From contig NZ_FWFJ01000006.1 of the NCBI RefSeq assembly GCF_900172365.1, positions 57,776 to 121,775 on the forward strand: a stretch of 64,000 nt of DNA, given 5' to 3'. Shown in pieces: positions 55,434-63,952 of this stretch (positions are counted from its first letter, which is position 1; each line of letters begins with the position of its first letter). Position numbers and translations under genes: made by a program. The notes under the pieces are model-generated. The model saw only the letters and a list, made by a program, of their open reading frames with translations. It was not told the DNA's origin and did not search any database. This DNA comes from Roseovarius gaetbuli (GTDB lineage Bacteria > Pseudomonadota > Alphaproteobacteria > Rhodobacterales > Rhodobacteraceae).

Positions 55434-56312
55434 GTGACCACGACCCCGATCCAGCCGACGGCAACGGTGCGCGAACTGATCCGTGATCATTACAACGCGC
55501 TCACCCAATCCGAGCGCAAGTTCGCGCAGGCCTTGCTGGATAGCTATCCGGCGGCGGGGCTGGCGTCGATCACCATCGTGGCGGCGAATGCGGGCGTCTC
55601 AACCCCGACAGTGGCGCGGATGGTGCAAAAGCTTGGCTTCAAGGGCTATCCGCAATTCCATCAGGCGCTGTTGAAAGAGCTTGAAGCCAAGGTCTCCGGC
55701 CCCACGCAACGCCGTGCCAATTGGGCAAGCGAGGCGCCCGCGACGCATCACCTCAACCGCTTTGCCCAGGCCGTGACCCAGAACCTTGAACAGACCTTTG
55801 CCAATATCGACAGCGATGGCTTTGATCAGGCGGCGCGCGATCTGGCGGATACATCGGGGCGGCTTTACGTGGTGGGCGGGCGCATCACGCGAGCGCTTGC
55901 CGATTATGCCTTTACCCATTTTCAGGCGGTGCGCGAACGCGTCACCCATATGACCGCCTCGTCGGCGACATGGCCGCATTACCTGTTGGATATGGCCGAG
56001 GGCGACACGCTTTTGATGTTCGACATCCGGCGCTATGAAACCAACCTCTTGCGGCTGGCGGAACTCGCCACGGCGCGTGGCGTGCGGGTTATCCTGATCA
56101 CCGATCAATGGGTTAGCCCGATTTCAGATCTGGCGCGCCACACCTTCAATTGCTGGGTCGAAATCCCCTCGGCGTGGGATTCCAATGTCTCGACGATGAT
56201 GTTGCTTGAGGCGCTGATTGCCGCCGCTCAGGAAGAACGCTGGCCTGCCACGCGTGAGCGATACGAGCGGCTTGACGAGTTGTTCAACGCGACCCGCCTG
56301 TTTCAGAAATAG
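55434..56312 (+). CDS. RpiR-family transcriptional regulator
   Basis: This 292-aa regulator has an N-terminal HTH_6 domain (SITIVAANAGVSTPTVARMVQKLGFKGYPQF, in two helices) and a C-terminal SIS sugar-phosphate-binding domain (LYVVGGRITRALADYAF, DTLLMFDIRRYETNLL). The GTG at 55434 is chosen because AGGAT precedes it; the longer upstream frame is implausible. It is divergent from operon A and is its probable regulator. Its last 29 bases overlap the convergent LysR gene. Confidence 0.88.
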   Translation: MTTTPIQPTATVRELIRDHYNALTQSERKFAQALLDSYPAAGLASITIVAANAGVSTPTVARMVQKLGFKGYPQFHQALLKELEAKVSGPTQRRANWASEAPATHHLNRFAQAVTQNLEQTFANIDSDGFDQAARDLADTSGRLYVVGGRITRALADYAFTHFQAVRERVTHMTASSATWPHYLLDMAEGDTLLMFDIRRYETNLLRLAELATARGVRVILITDQWVSPISDLARHTFNCWVEIPSAWDSNVSTMMLLEALIAAAQEERWPATRERYERLDELFNATRLFQK

Positions 56313-57237
56313 CGGCCAGACCGGCCTGCATATCCGCCTGAAGCTCGGCCACATGACCCGCCAGATGCGCGCAAAACGCCGCCGCGATCACCGATTGCGG
56401 GCTATGGGCGGGCGTCAGGATCGACACCTTGCTGGTGATCGCGGGCTCAAAGCGGCGAAACCGGATCGTGCCTGCGCTGTTGCTTTGAAGGTGGGTATGG
56501 GCGGTGATCATATCGCAGATCATGGCGCATAAGCCGGCCTCGACAAAGCGTAGGCCGGGCAGGAAGGTCTGCAATTCGAACCGGCGCTGAAAGGTGCAAT
56601 CGGCCACCTCAAAGGCGCGACAGGTCTGGCCATAGGTGGTGTGCTCGGCAAACAGCGTGGCAAGGGCCCCACCGTCAAGATCGCGCGCGGTGATCGCGTC
56701 GCGCGCCGCCAGAGGATCATCCGCAGGCAGGGCACAGACGCATTCCATATCGAAATCCTGTTGCTTGATCGAGGCGCGCGGGATTGGCGCCTCGGCAAAG
56801 CCCACATCGAATTGTTGCGAGGCGATCAGATCTTCGATCACGGTGGAAGAGCGCATCATCAGCGACACCTCGATCCCCGGTTTGTCACGCAGGAAATCGG
56901 TCAGGACCATCGGCATGAAAAACCCCGATGCCGCCGGGTGACAGGCGATGCGCAACCGCCCCTCCGAGAGATTGCCGATGCCCCCCAAAGTGCGCTTGGT
57001 CTGATCCAAACGGTCGAGAATTTCCTCGCATTCCTCAAGGAAAAACCGCGCCTCGGGAGTCGGGGTAAGCTTGCCATGTTCGCGCAGGAACAGGGCAAAA
57101 CCCAACTCATCCTCAAGTCCGGCGATCATCGAACTGACGGCGGGTTGCGTGCGCCCGAGAGTGCGCGCCGCGCCGCTGATTGACCCGGAACGGATCACCT
57201 CGCGGAAGGTGTGAAGCTGGCGAAACGATAGGTTCAT
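56284..57237 (-). CDS. LysR-family transcriptional regulator
   Basis: This 317-aa regulator has the LysR HTH (LSFRQLHTFREVIRSGSISG, then TQPAVSSMI) and an effector-binding domain. It starts MNLSFRQLH at 57237; the frame's longer N-terminus is ignored. It is divergent from operon B and likely activates or represses it in response to the TRAP substrate or an oxidation product. Confidence 0.9.
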   Translation of the reverse strand: MNLSFRQLHTFREVIRSGSISGAARTLGRTQPAVSSMIAGLEDELGFALFLREHGKLTPTPEARFFLEECEEILDRLDQTKRTLGGIGNLSEGRLRIACHPAASGFFMPMVLTDFLRDKPGIEVSLMMRSSTVIEDLIASQQFDVGFAEAPIPRASIKQQDFDMECVCALPADDPLAARDAITARDLDGGALATLFAEHTTYGQTCRAFEVADCTFQRRFELQTFLPGLRFVEAGLCAMICDMITAHTHLQSNSAGTIRFRRFEPAITSKVSILTPAHSPQSVIAAAFCAHLAGHVAELQADMQAGLAAISETGGSR

Positions 57238-57262
57238 GGTGGGGTATAAGCCTAATCTATGG

Positions 57263-57281
57263 ATTGAACGTTTTTTCCAAT
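57263..57281. promoter_or_regulatory. Candidate LysR box upstream of operon B
   Basis: ATTG-N11-CAAT (57263-57266 and 57278-57281) is a T-N11-A dyad of LysR type, located in the 109-base divergent region between the LysR gene and TRAP genes. It lies 66 bases before the operon B start, a usual position for activation. Confidence 0.55.
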
Positions 57282-57346
57282 TTGATTTTATATGCGCCTG
57301 CACGTCAAGCTAATGGTTAACGACCAGTCGAGTCGCCGGGGGAATT

Positions 57347-57817
57347 ATGGACAGGTTTTCAAAGTATCTGCTGACAGGTCTGATCTGCGTGGTGGCGCTT
57401 GGTCAGTTCGTACAGGTGATCACGCGCTATGTTCTGCAAATCCCGGTGATGGGGCTTGAGGAAACCATGCTTTATCCGACGCTCTGGCTATATATCCTCG
57501 GGGCGGTCAATGCCTCGCGGGAAAATACGCATATCCGGGCCAACGTTCTGGAAATATTCGTGAAAACGGATCGTGGCCATACCATTCTGGCGATTGTCGG
57601 CGAGATCATAAGCCTTGTCGTGGGCCTTTGGTTGCTAAGTTGGGCCTGGGATTACACGCGCTATGCCTGGCGGGTATGGCGCGAAAGCCCGACGCTTTAC
57701 ATCCCGACGTTTTACTCCGACGTGGCGCTGTTTATCGGGCTGTTGCTGATGATGCTCTACACTGTCTCGCACCTTTTGACCCATATCCGCGCGTTAACCA
57801 AAGGATCGGCCCAATGA
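57347..57817 (+). CDS. dctQ: TRAP transporter small permease DctQ, operon B
   Basis: This 156-aa four-helix DctQ protein opens operon B (MDRFSKYLLTGLICVVALGQ). Its stop overlaps the dctM start by 4 bases (ATGA). It has the conserved helix spacing and WALYIL-like segment (TLWLYILG). It acts with the downstream DctM and DctP. Confidence 0.9.
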   Translation: MDRFSKYLLTGLICVVALGQFVQVITRYVLQIPVMGLEETMLYPTLWLYILGAVNASRENTHIRANVLEIFVKTDRGHTILAIVGEIISLVVGLWLLSWAWDYTRYAWRVWRESPTLYIPTFYSDVALFIGLLLMMLYTVSHLLTHIRALTKGSAQ

Positions 57818-59118
57818 TCGAAGTTGCCCTTCTGGCCATCGCCGTTCTGGTGCTGTTCCTGACGCTTGGCGTGCCGCTGCCCTACTGCTTCGGGGGCGCG
57901 TTGATGGTGATGTATTTCATCGGTGACGTGACCATGAAAGGCAATATGCTCTGGGGGTTTCAACAACTTAGCAATCCGGTCCTGCTTGCCATTCCGCTGT
58001 TCGTTCTGGCCGGTACGATCATGTCCGAAAGCGGAATTGCCGCCTCTTTGCTGCGCTTCGTGAGTGCCTTTATCGGCCATATCCGTGGCGGGCTTGGCGT
58101 GGTTGCGGCGGTGTCTTGCGCGGTGATCGGCGCGATTTCCGGCTCTGGTCTGACCGGGATTGCCGCGATCGGGCCGCTGTTGATCCCCGAGATGGAAAAG
58201 CGCGGCTATCCGCGTGAATATGCCACCGCTTTGATCGCCAATTCGTCGATCCTTGGCCTCTTGATCCCGCCGTCGGTGACGATGATCGTCTATGGCTGGG
58301 TGACCGATACCTCGATCCTGGCCTGCTTTCTGGCGACGCTTGGGCCGGGCCTTTTGATCATGTTCAATTTCTCGGTGGTGAACCTCTGGATGAGCCGCAA
58401 GTTCAACCTGATCCTGGATGACAAGCCGACGTTTTCGGAGTTGAGCACACAGGTCGCAGAGCGCGGCATCCATGCCTTTCCCGCGCTTTTGATGCCGGTG
58501 ATCATTCTTGGCGGCATCTATGGCGGCATCATGACCCCGACCGAGGCCGCTGCGGTGGCGGTGATCTATGCGGTTCCGGTTGGTTTCCTGATCTACAAGG
58601 GGCTGCGGTGGGACAACTTCCTGAGTGCCGGTCAAGAGGCGGCGACGGCGGTGGGCGCGATCATGCTGATGATCCTGTTCTCGATGATCCTGAGCCAGAT
58701 TTTCGTGATGGAGGCGATCCCGCAGGCGCTTGTCAGCTCGATCTTTTCGCTGACCGATGACAAGGTTCTGTTGCTGATCCTGATCAACATCCTGCTGTTT
58801 CTGGTCGGCATGGTGGTCAATGACGTCACCGCCATCATCCTGATTGCGCCGCTTTTGCTGCCGCTGATGAATGCGATTGGCGTCAGCCCGGTACAGTTTG
58901 CCGCGATCATGGGCGTCAATACCGCGATGGGCGGGGTGACGCCGCCTTATGCCTCGATCCTTTATCTCGGGGCGCGGATCGGCAAGGTCAAGGTGACCAA
59001 GGTGATCCCGCCTGCCATGCTCTTGATCGTGACTGGTTATGTGCCTGTCGTGTTCCTGACCTCGCTTTGGCCTGACCTGTCGCTCTATCTGCCGCGACTG
59101 TTTGGCTATGCTCCGTAA
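57814..59118 (+). CDS. dctM: TRAP transporter large permease DctM, operon B
   Basis: This 434-aa large permease starts MIEVALLAIAVLVL at 57814, and its ATGA overlaps the dctQ stop. It contains NSSILGLLIPPSVTMIVYG and GMVVNDVTAIILIAPLLLP. The longer upstream frame, which runs inside dctQ, was rejected. It belongs with the DctQ and DctP of operon B. Confidence 0.95.
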   Translation: MIEVALLAIAVLVLFLTLGVPLPYCFGGALMVMYFIGDVTMKGNMLWGFQQLSNPVLLAIPLFVLAGTIMSESGIAASLLRFVSAFIGHIRGGLGVVAAVSCAVIGAISGSGLTGIAAIGPLLIPEMEKRGYPREYATALIANSSILGLLIPPSVTMIVYGWVTDTSILACFLATLGPGLLIMFNFSVVNLWMSRKFNLILDDKPTFSELSTQVAERGIHAFPALLMPVIILGGIYGGIMTPTEAAAVAVIYAVPVGFLIYKGLRWDNFLSAGQEAATAVGAIMLMILFSMILSQIFVMEAIPQALVSSIFSLTDDKVLLLILINILLFLVGMVVNDVTAIILIAPLLLPLMNAIGVSPVQFAAIMGVNTAMGGVTPPYASILYLGARIGKVKVTKVIPPAMLLIVTGYVPVVFLTSLWPDLSLYLPRLFGYAP

Positions 59119-59161
59119 CCACAAAAAACCACTCTGAAAAAACCAACAAGGAGAAACTGAA

Positions 59162-60151
59162 ATGAAACACTTTATGCTTGGCACGGCGACCGCCGCCCTT
59201 CTGGCCCTTGGCAGCATCGCCTCGGCGGCCGACCTCAAGATGAGCCACGTGCGCCCGCAGGACGCCACCATTGACGTCGAATTGCGCGCCTTTGCCGAAA
59301 AGGTCGATGCGGCCACCGGCGGTGACGTCAAGATCACCCTCTTCCCGGCCTCGGCGCTTGGCGATTACACCTCGGTGCAGGAACGCATCAGCGTTGGCGC
59401 GATCGACATGGCAACCCAGCCTGCCGCAACGGCGGCCGACCGCAAGATGCAGATCAGCTCTTTCCCGTACCTTGCCGCCAACTGGGCGCAGGCGCGTGAA
59501 ATTTACGGCCCCGGCGGCGTTGTGCGTGACGTGATGGCCGATCTTTATGCCAAGCAGGATATCACCATGCTGGCCGCCTATCCGGTCTATTTCGGCGGGA
59601 TTTCCCTGAATACCGATGCGGTGCATCCCGGCGATCCCTCGCCCAACGGCATCAAGGTGCGCGTGCCTGGCATAAAATCGTTCCAGCTGACCGGCGAAGC
59701 GCTTGGCTATATCCCCTCGCCGATCCCGTTCTCCGAGGCCTTCACCGCCATTCAGACCGGTGTTGTTGATGGCGTCATCGGCTCAGGCGCCGAGGGCTAT
59801 TACGCCTCGTTCCGCGATGTGACCAAGACCTATATCCCGGCCAATACCCATTTCGAGGTCTGGTACATGATCATCTCGAACGAGAGCCTGGCCGAGCTTG
59901 ACGCCGAGGATCAGGCCGCGCTCAAGGCCGAGGCCGAGGCGTTTGAGGCGACCCGCTGGACCGTGGCCGAGGCCGATCAGGGCAAGAACGAACAGCGCCT
60001 TGCCGATGACCTTGGCACCACCGTGGTCGAACTGTCCGATGCAGAGCTTGCCGCCATGGCCGCCAAGGTGCGCGCCGATGTCTGGCCGGTTGTGCTTGAG
60101 GATGTGGGCGTTGAATGGGGTCAGGGCATTCTTGACCAAATCGGCAAGTAA
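59162..60151 (+). CDS. TRAP transporter solute-binding protein (DctP type), operon B
   Basis: This 329-aa receptor has a Sec signal (MKHFMLGTATAALLALG, cleavage near ASA). At the canonical position it reads IKVRVPG with Arg167, so it keeps the carboxylate-binding arginine, unlike the operon A protein. The substrate is therefore likely an organic or amino acid. It is followed by the oxidase genes. Confidence 0.92.
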   Translation: MKHFMLGTATAALLALGSIASAADLKMSHVRPQDATIDVELRAFAEKVDAATGGDVKITLFPASALGDYTSVQERISVGAIDMATQPAATAADRKMQISSFPYLAANWAQAREIYGPGGVVRDVMADLYAKQDITMLAAYPVYFGGISLNTDAVHPGDPSPNGIKVRVPGIKSFQLTGEALGYIPSPIPFSEAFTAIQTGVVDGVIGSGAEGYYASFRDVTKTYIPANTHFEVWYMIISNESLAELDAEDQAALKAEAEAFEATRWTVAEADQGKNEQRLADDLGTTVVELSDAELAAMAAKVRADVWPVVLEDVGVEWGQGILDQIGK

Positions 60152-60241
60152 GGCTGGTTTCCGACGCATTTCGCGACATCTAAAACAATGACTCCGGGGG
60201 GCATGATCCCCCGGACCCATCCCCGAGCCAAAGGACATGAC

Positions 60242-61339
60242 ATGGAGGCGGACTACACCATCATCGGCGGCGGGGTTGTCGGCCTCTCGGTGGCTTGGGG
60301 CCTTTTGAACAAGGGACGCCGGGTGATCGTTCTGGATGGCGATGACGGATCGTTTCGCGCCAGCCGGGGCAATTTTGGTCTTGTCTGGGTGCAATCCAAG
60401 GGCATGAAACAACCCCGATACGCAAGTTGGTCACAGACCTCTGCCGCCGCCTGGCGCGGCTTTGCCGACCGGCTTGGCGATGCGACGGGGCGCGATGTGG
60501 GGCTTGAGCAGGATGGCGGCTATGACCTGCATTTCTCGGAAGAGAGCCTTGCCGCGCGGGTTGAGGAATACGAGGGCCTCAAGGCCAAGTTGGGCGGTGA
60601 TTACCCCTACGAGGTGTTGGGCCATAACGCCCTGCGCAAGGAAGAACCCGCCATCGGCCCCAAGGTCATTGGCGCGATCCTGCATCATCAGGACGGGCAC
60701 GCCAATCCGCTGCGCCTGTTGAAGGCGCTTGCCGATGACGTGCGCCGACTTGGCGGTCAGGTTCTGACCGGCAAGATGGTCACCGATGTGACCAAGAAAG
60801 ACATGTTTACCGTGACCTGCGCCGATGGCACGGTGGTGACCTCCGCCAAGGTGATCCTCTCGGCCGGGCTTGGCGCGATGACGCTTGGCCCCAAGCTTGG
60901 GTTTATCGCGCCGATCCGGGCACAGCGTGGTCAGGTTCTGATCACCGAAAAACTTCCGAAAATGATCAACCGCCCCTCGCTTATCGCGCGTCAGGTCGAT
61001 GAGGGCGGTATTCAGATCGGCGCTACCAATGAAGAGGTCGGCCTTGACGATCGCGTGACGCAGCCGGGTCTGTCGGCCCTTGCCGCCGAGGCGATTGCCG
61101 CTTTTCCCGCCCTTGCGCGTGCGCAACTGGTGCGCAGCTGGGGCGCGCTTCGGGTTTTGTCGCCCGATGGCCTGCCGATCTATCAGCAAAGCGAAACGAT
61201 GCCGGGGGCTTACCTTGTGACCTGTCACAGCGGCATCACCCTTGCCGCCGCGCATGCGACGATCCTGCCCGAGTGGCTAGAGGGCACCGACAAGGCCCCT
61301 GATCTGGAGGTGTTCAGTGAACAACGCTTTGCCGTTTGA
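60242..61339 (+). CDS. DAO-family FAD oxidoreductase, subunit of a three-part oxidase
   Basis: This 365-aa flavoprotein is of the glycine/D-amino-acid oxidase (DadA/HcnC) type: GGGVVGLSVAWGL is the FAD fold, then RASRGNFGLVW and a C-terminal GITLAAAH. Start at 60242 is MEADYTIIGG with AAAGGAC upstream. It corresponds to the catalytic beta-type subunit of opine or D-hydroxyproline oxidases. Its stop lies 23 bases past the start of the next gene (overlap). Confidence 0.88.
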   Translation: MEADYTIIGGGVVGLSVAWGLLNKGRRVIVLDGDDGSFRASRGNFGLVWVQSKGMKQPRYASWSQTSAAAWRGFADRLGDATGRDVGLEQDGGYDLHFSEESLAARVEEYEGLKAKLGGDYPYEVLGHNALRKEEPAIGPKVIGAILHHQDGHANPLRLLKALADDVRRLGGQVLTGKMVTDVTKKDMFTVTCADGTVVTSAKVILSAGLGAMTLGPKLGFIAPIRAQRGQVLITEKLPKMINRPSLIARQVDEGGIQIGATNEEVGLDDRVTQPGLSALAAEAIAAFPALARAQLVRSWGALRVLSPDGLPIYQQSETMPGAYLVTCHSGITLAAAHATILPEWLEGTDKAPDLEVFSEQRFAV

Positions 61340-61613
61340 GGGTCTTGGCGAGGGCCGCGCGCTTGTTGCGGTGAGTTTTACCGGACAAGAGTTGCGCCTG
61401 CCTTTGGGGGCCAACCTTGCCGCAGCCCTGCTTGGGGCCGGGATCACGACCTTTCGCCATACACCGGTTTCCGGCGCGCCGCGCGGGCCGTTTTGCATGA
61501 TGGGGGCCTGTTTTGACTGTCTGGTCGAGGTCGATGGCATAAGCCGTCAGGCCTGCATGATGGAGGTCAGCGAGGGGCTGATCCTGAACATGCCACCCGT
61601 AGGAGAGAGATGA
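61317..61613 (+). CDS. Small [2Fe-2S] subunit of the same oxidase
   Basis: This 98-aa ferredoxin-like protein has the cluster C-x4-C-x2-C-x11-C (CMMGACFDC, then QAC), as in the small subunit of HCN synthase and the three-part hydroxyproline dehydrogenase. It starts at a GTG (61317) inside the preceding gene and ends overlapping the next gene by 4 bases, so all three are coupled. Confidence 0.88.
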   Translation: MNNALPFEGLGEGRALVAVSFTGQELRLPLGANLAAALLGAGITTFRHTPVSGAPRGPFCMMGACFDCLVEVDGISRQACMMEVSEGLILNMPPVGER

Positions 61614-63004
61614 TGGCGCGGGTTGATCTGGCGATTATCGGTGCCGGCCCTGCGGGCATGGCGGCGGCGCAAGTGGCGGCAAGCAAGGGCCTGTCGGTCT
61701 GTATTCTGGATGAGCAGCCGCGCGCAGGCGGCCAGATTTACCGCGATGTTGACCGGGTTGCGCCCCTGCGCGGTGACCTCTTGGGCAAGGATTACACCGA
61801 AGGGCGCGCTCTGACTCAAGGGCTTGGCGCGCCGGGGATTACCCATCTGGCGGGGGCTGTGGTCTGGGCGATCGAAGACGGCCCGCGCATTGCCTATACC
61901 AAGGATGGCAAGGGCGCGCTGATCGACGCGCGTCATGTCTTGCTGGCCACCGGAGCGCTGGAGCGGCCGATGCCTCTGCCGGGTTGGACCTTGCCGGGCG
62001 TGATGACTGCGGGCGCGGGCCAGATCCTGCTCAAGCAATCGGGCGTTCTTGCGCGGCGCGCGGTGCTGATCGGCTCTGGCCCTCTGCTCTATCTTATCGC
62101 GGCCCAGATGGTGCGCGCGGGCACGCCGCCGCTGGCGATGGTCGAAACCCAGACACGCGGCGACTTCATGGGCGCGCTTAAATATCTTGGCGGGGCGCTG
62201 CGCGGCTGGCGCTATCTGCTCAAGGGGCTTGGCCTTTTGAACGAAATTCGCCGCGCCGGGGTGGTGCGTCATACGGGGGCGCATGACATTGCGATCACCG
62301 GCGAGGGGCGTGCCGAGGCGGTCGAGTTTACCGCCGGGGGCAGGGTGCATCGCATTGCCTGTTATACGGTGCTTCAGCATCACGGGGTGGTGCCGAATAC
62401 TCAGGCCGCGCGCTCGGTTGGTGTGGCGCATCGCTGGAATGCAGAGCAACAGTGTTTCGTGCCAGAGCTTGACGGCTTTGGTGCCACCTCGGTGGAGTAC
62501 CTGCATATCGCCGGGGATGGGGCCGGGATCGGCGGGGCCAAGGTGGCCGCGCTTGCCGGGCGTCTGGCGGCGCTTGATATCGCGACGTGGTTGGGGGCGA
62601 TTGAGGTCGCAACGCGGGACGGCGAGGGCGCGCCCCTGCGCCGCGCCATGCAGGGCGAATTGGCCGCGCGCCCGTTTCTGGATGCCGCCTATCCGCCGCT
62701 GCCAGAGGCGCTTGCGCCGACCGACAAGACGGTGATCTGTCGCTGTGAAGAGGTGACGGCGGGGGATATTCGCGGCTATGCCAAGCTTGGCTGTATCGGC
62801 CCGAACCAGACCAAGGCCTTTGGCCGCGCGGGCATGGGCCCCTGTCAGGGGCGCTATTGCGGGTTGAGCGTGACGCAGATTTTGGCGACGGAAAACCGCC
62901 AGAGCCAGGACGCAACCGGATACTATCGCATCCGCCCGCCGCTCAAGCCGGTGACGCTTGGTGAATTGGCGGCGATGGACGAGGGGCCTCGCGCGGCGGA
63001 GTAA
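61610..63004 (+). CDS. Pyridine-nucleotide-disulfide-type FAD subunit with BFD-like [2Fe-2S] domain
   Basis: This 464-aa protein has an N-terminal FAD fold (IIGAGPAGMAAAQVA), then DEQPRAGGQIY, and a C-terminal BFD-like iron-sulfur domain: CRCEEVTAGDI and GPCQGRYCG, giving C-x-C and C-x4-C ligands. It matches the HcnB/opine oxidase A/LhpE group. With the two preceding genes it forms a complete heterotrimer. The substrate is open: opines, D-hydroxyproline and other N-alkyl amino acids are candidates. No proline racemase is in the window. Confidence 0.88.
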   Translation: MMARVDLAIIGAGPAGMAAAQVAASKGLSVCILDEQPRAGGQIYRDVDRVAPLRGDLLGKDYTEGRALTQGLGAPGITHLAGAVVWAIEDGPRIAYTKDGKGALIDARHVLLATGALERPMPLPGWTLPGVMTAGAGQILLKQSGVLARRAVLIGSGPLLYLIAAQMVRAGTPPLAMVETQTRGDFMGALKYLGGALRGWRYLLKGLGLLNEIRRAGVVRHTGAHDIAITGEGRAEAVEFTAGGRVHRIACYTVLQHHGVVPNTQAARSVGVAHRWNAEQQCFVPELDGFGATSVEYLHIAGDGAGIGGAKVAALAGRLAALDIATWLGAIEVATRDGEGAPLRRAMQGELAARPFLDAAYPPLPEALAPTDKTVICRCEEVTAGDIRGYAKLGCIGPNQTKAFGRAGMGPCQGRYCGLSVTQILATENRQSQDATGYYRIRPPLKPVTLGELAAMDEGPRAAE

Positions 63005-63209
63005 CACACCCTTGGTAATCTAGGGTCTGGACCTGAAAATTCCAAAGTGCCAAATGCGACAAATCGGTCGGGCGCTGCCCGGCTGCGCGATGCGCCTTGT
63101 TCCGGGCGTTGGGGCCAAGTCTGCTATGGGCGTATTTTGTTGAAAAACTCTTCCTTGATCGAGGCGTGCATCACTGATTCAATTCCCATATTGATCGGGG
63201 GATTTTGCC

Positions 63210-63930
63210 ATGTTGGGACCGAGGCAGGAAGCACAGGCGGCGCTGTTTTATGAGTTCTCGCTGGAGGATCACATCCCGCAAAATCACTTGCTTCGTTCGA
63301 TTGACCGGTTTGTCGATCTGAGCGGCATCCGCCAGTATCTGGCTGAGTTTTATAGCCACACGGGCCGTCCTTCCATCGATCCAGAGTTACTGATCCGCAT
63401 GCTTTTGGTGGGCTACTGCCTTGGCATCCGGTCCGAACGCCGCCTGTGTGAGGAGGTTCATCTCAACCTTGCATATCGCTGGTTCTGCCGTCTTGATCTG
63501 AGTGGCCGCGTGCCTGATCACTCGACATTTTCCAAGAACCGGCATGGGCGGTTTCGCGAGAGCGAACTGTTGCGCCATTTGTTTGAGACGACCGTGGCGC
63601 GGTGTATCGCTGAAGGCTTGGTGAGTGGGCAACGCATGGCGATCGACGCAAGCCTGATTGAAGCGGACGCCAATAAACAGAACTCGACGCCCAAAGAAAA
63701 TTGGGACGCGTCAGCCATTGATCCGACCGATGCCCCCCCGCGCGGTTCGCGAGTATCTCGACAGGTTGGATGAGGCCGCTTTTGGTGCCGCCAGCGAGGT
63801 GCAGCCCAAATTCACCTCCCATTCTGATCCCGCAAGCCAATGGACAGCGGCCCGTAAAGGACCTGCATTCTTCAGTATCCACGCCGTGGAGCAAACCCTC
63901 CGACTTCCAGTCGGACCCGCTTCAGCGTGA
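63210..63930 (+). pseudogene. IS1182-family transposase, frameshifted and truncated
   Basis: The first frame (63210 to 63773) carries the N-terminal transposase domain (SLEDHIPQNHLLRSIDRFVD) and the first catalytic Asp in RMAIDASLIEADANK. At a run of seven C at 63735-63741 the frame shifts; with six C it would read DAPRAVREYLDRLDEAAFG, as in intact relatives, which continues in the next frame to about 63877 (GPAFFS). Beyond that no transposase similarity remains and the frame ends at 63930. The one-base change could be a sequencing error, but the C-terminal loss makes it nonfunctional anyway. Confidence 0.8.
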
Positions 63931-63952
63931 AAGAATCGCTTTATGATCGTAC

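Noticed and set aside
57757..59337. 526-codon minus-strand frame across dctM of operon B
   Set aside because: Antisense shadow; the strand with DctM motifs is the real one.
63735..63741. Programmed frameshifting in the IS1182 transposase at the C-run
   Set aside because: I know of no such slippage in this family, and the C-terminal part of the gene is lost, so decay or error explains it better.
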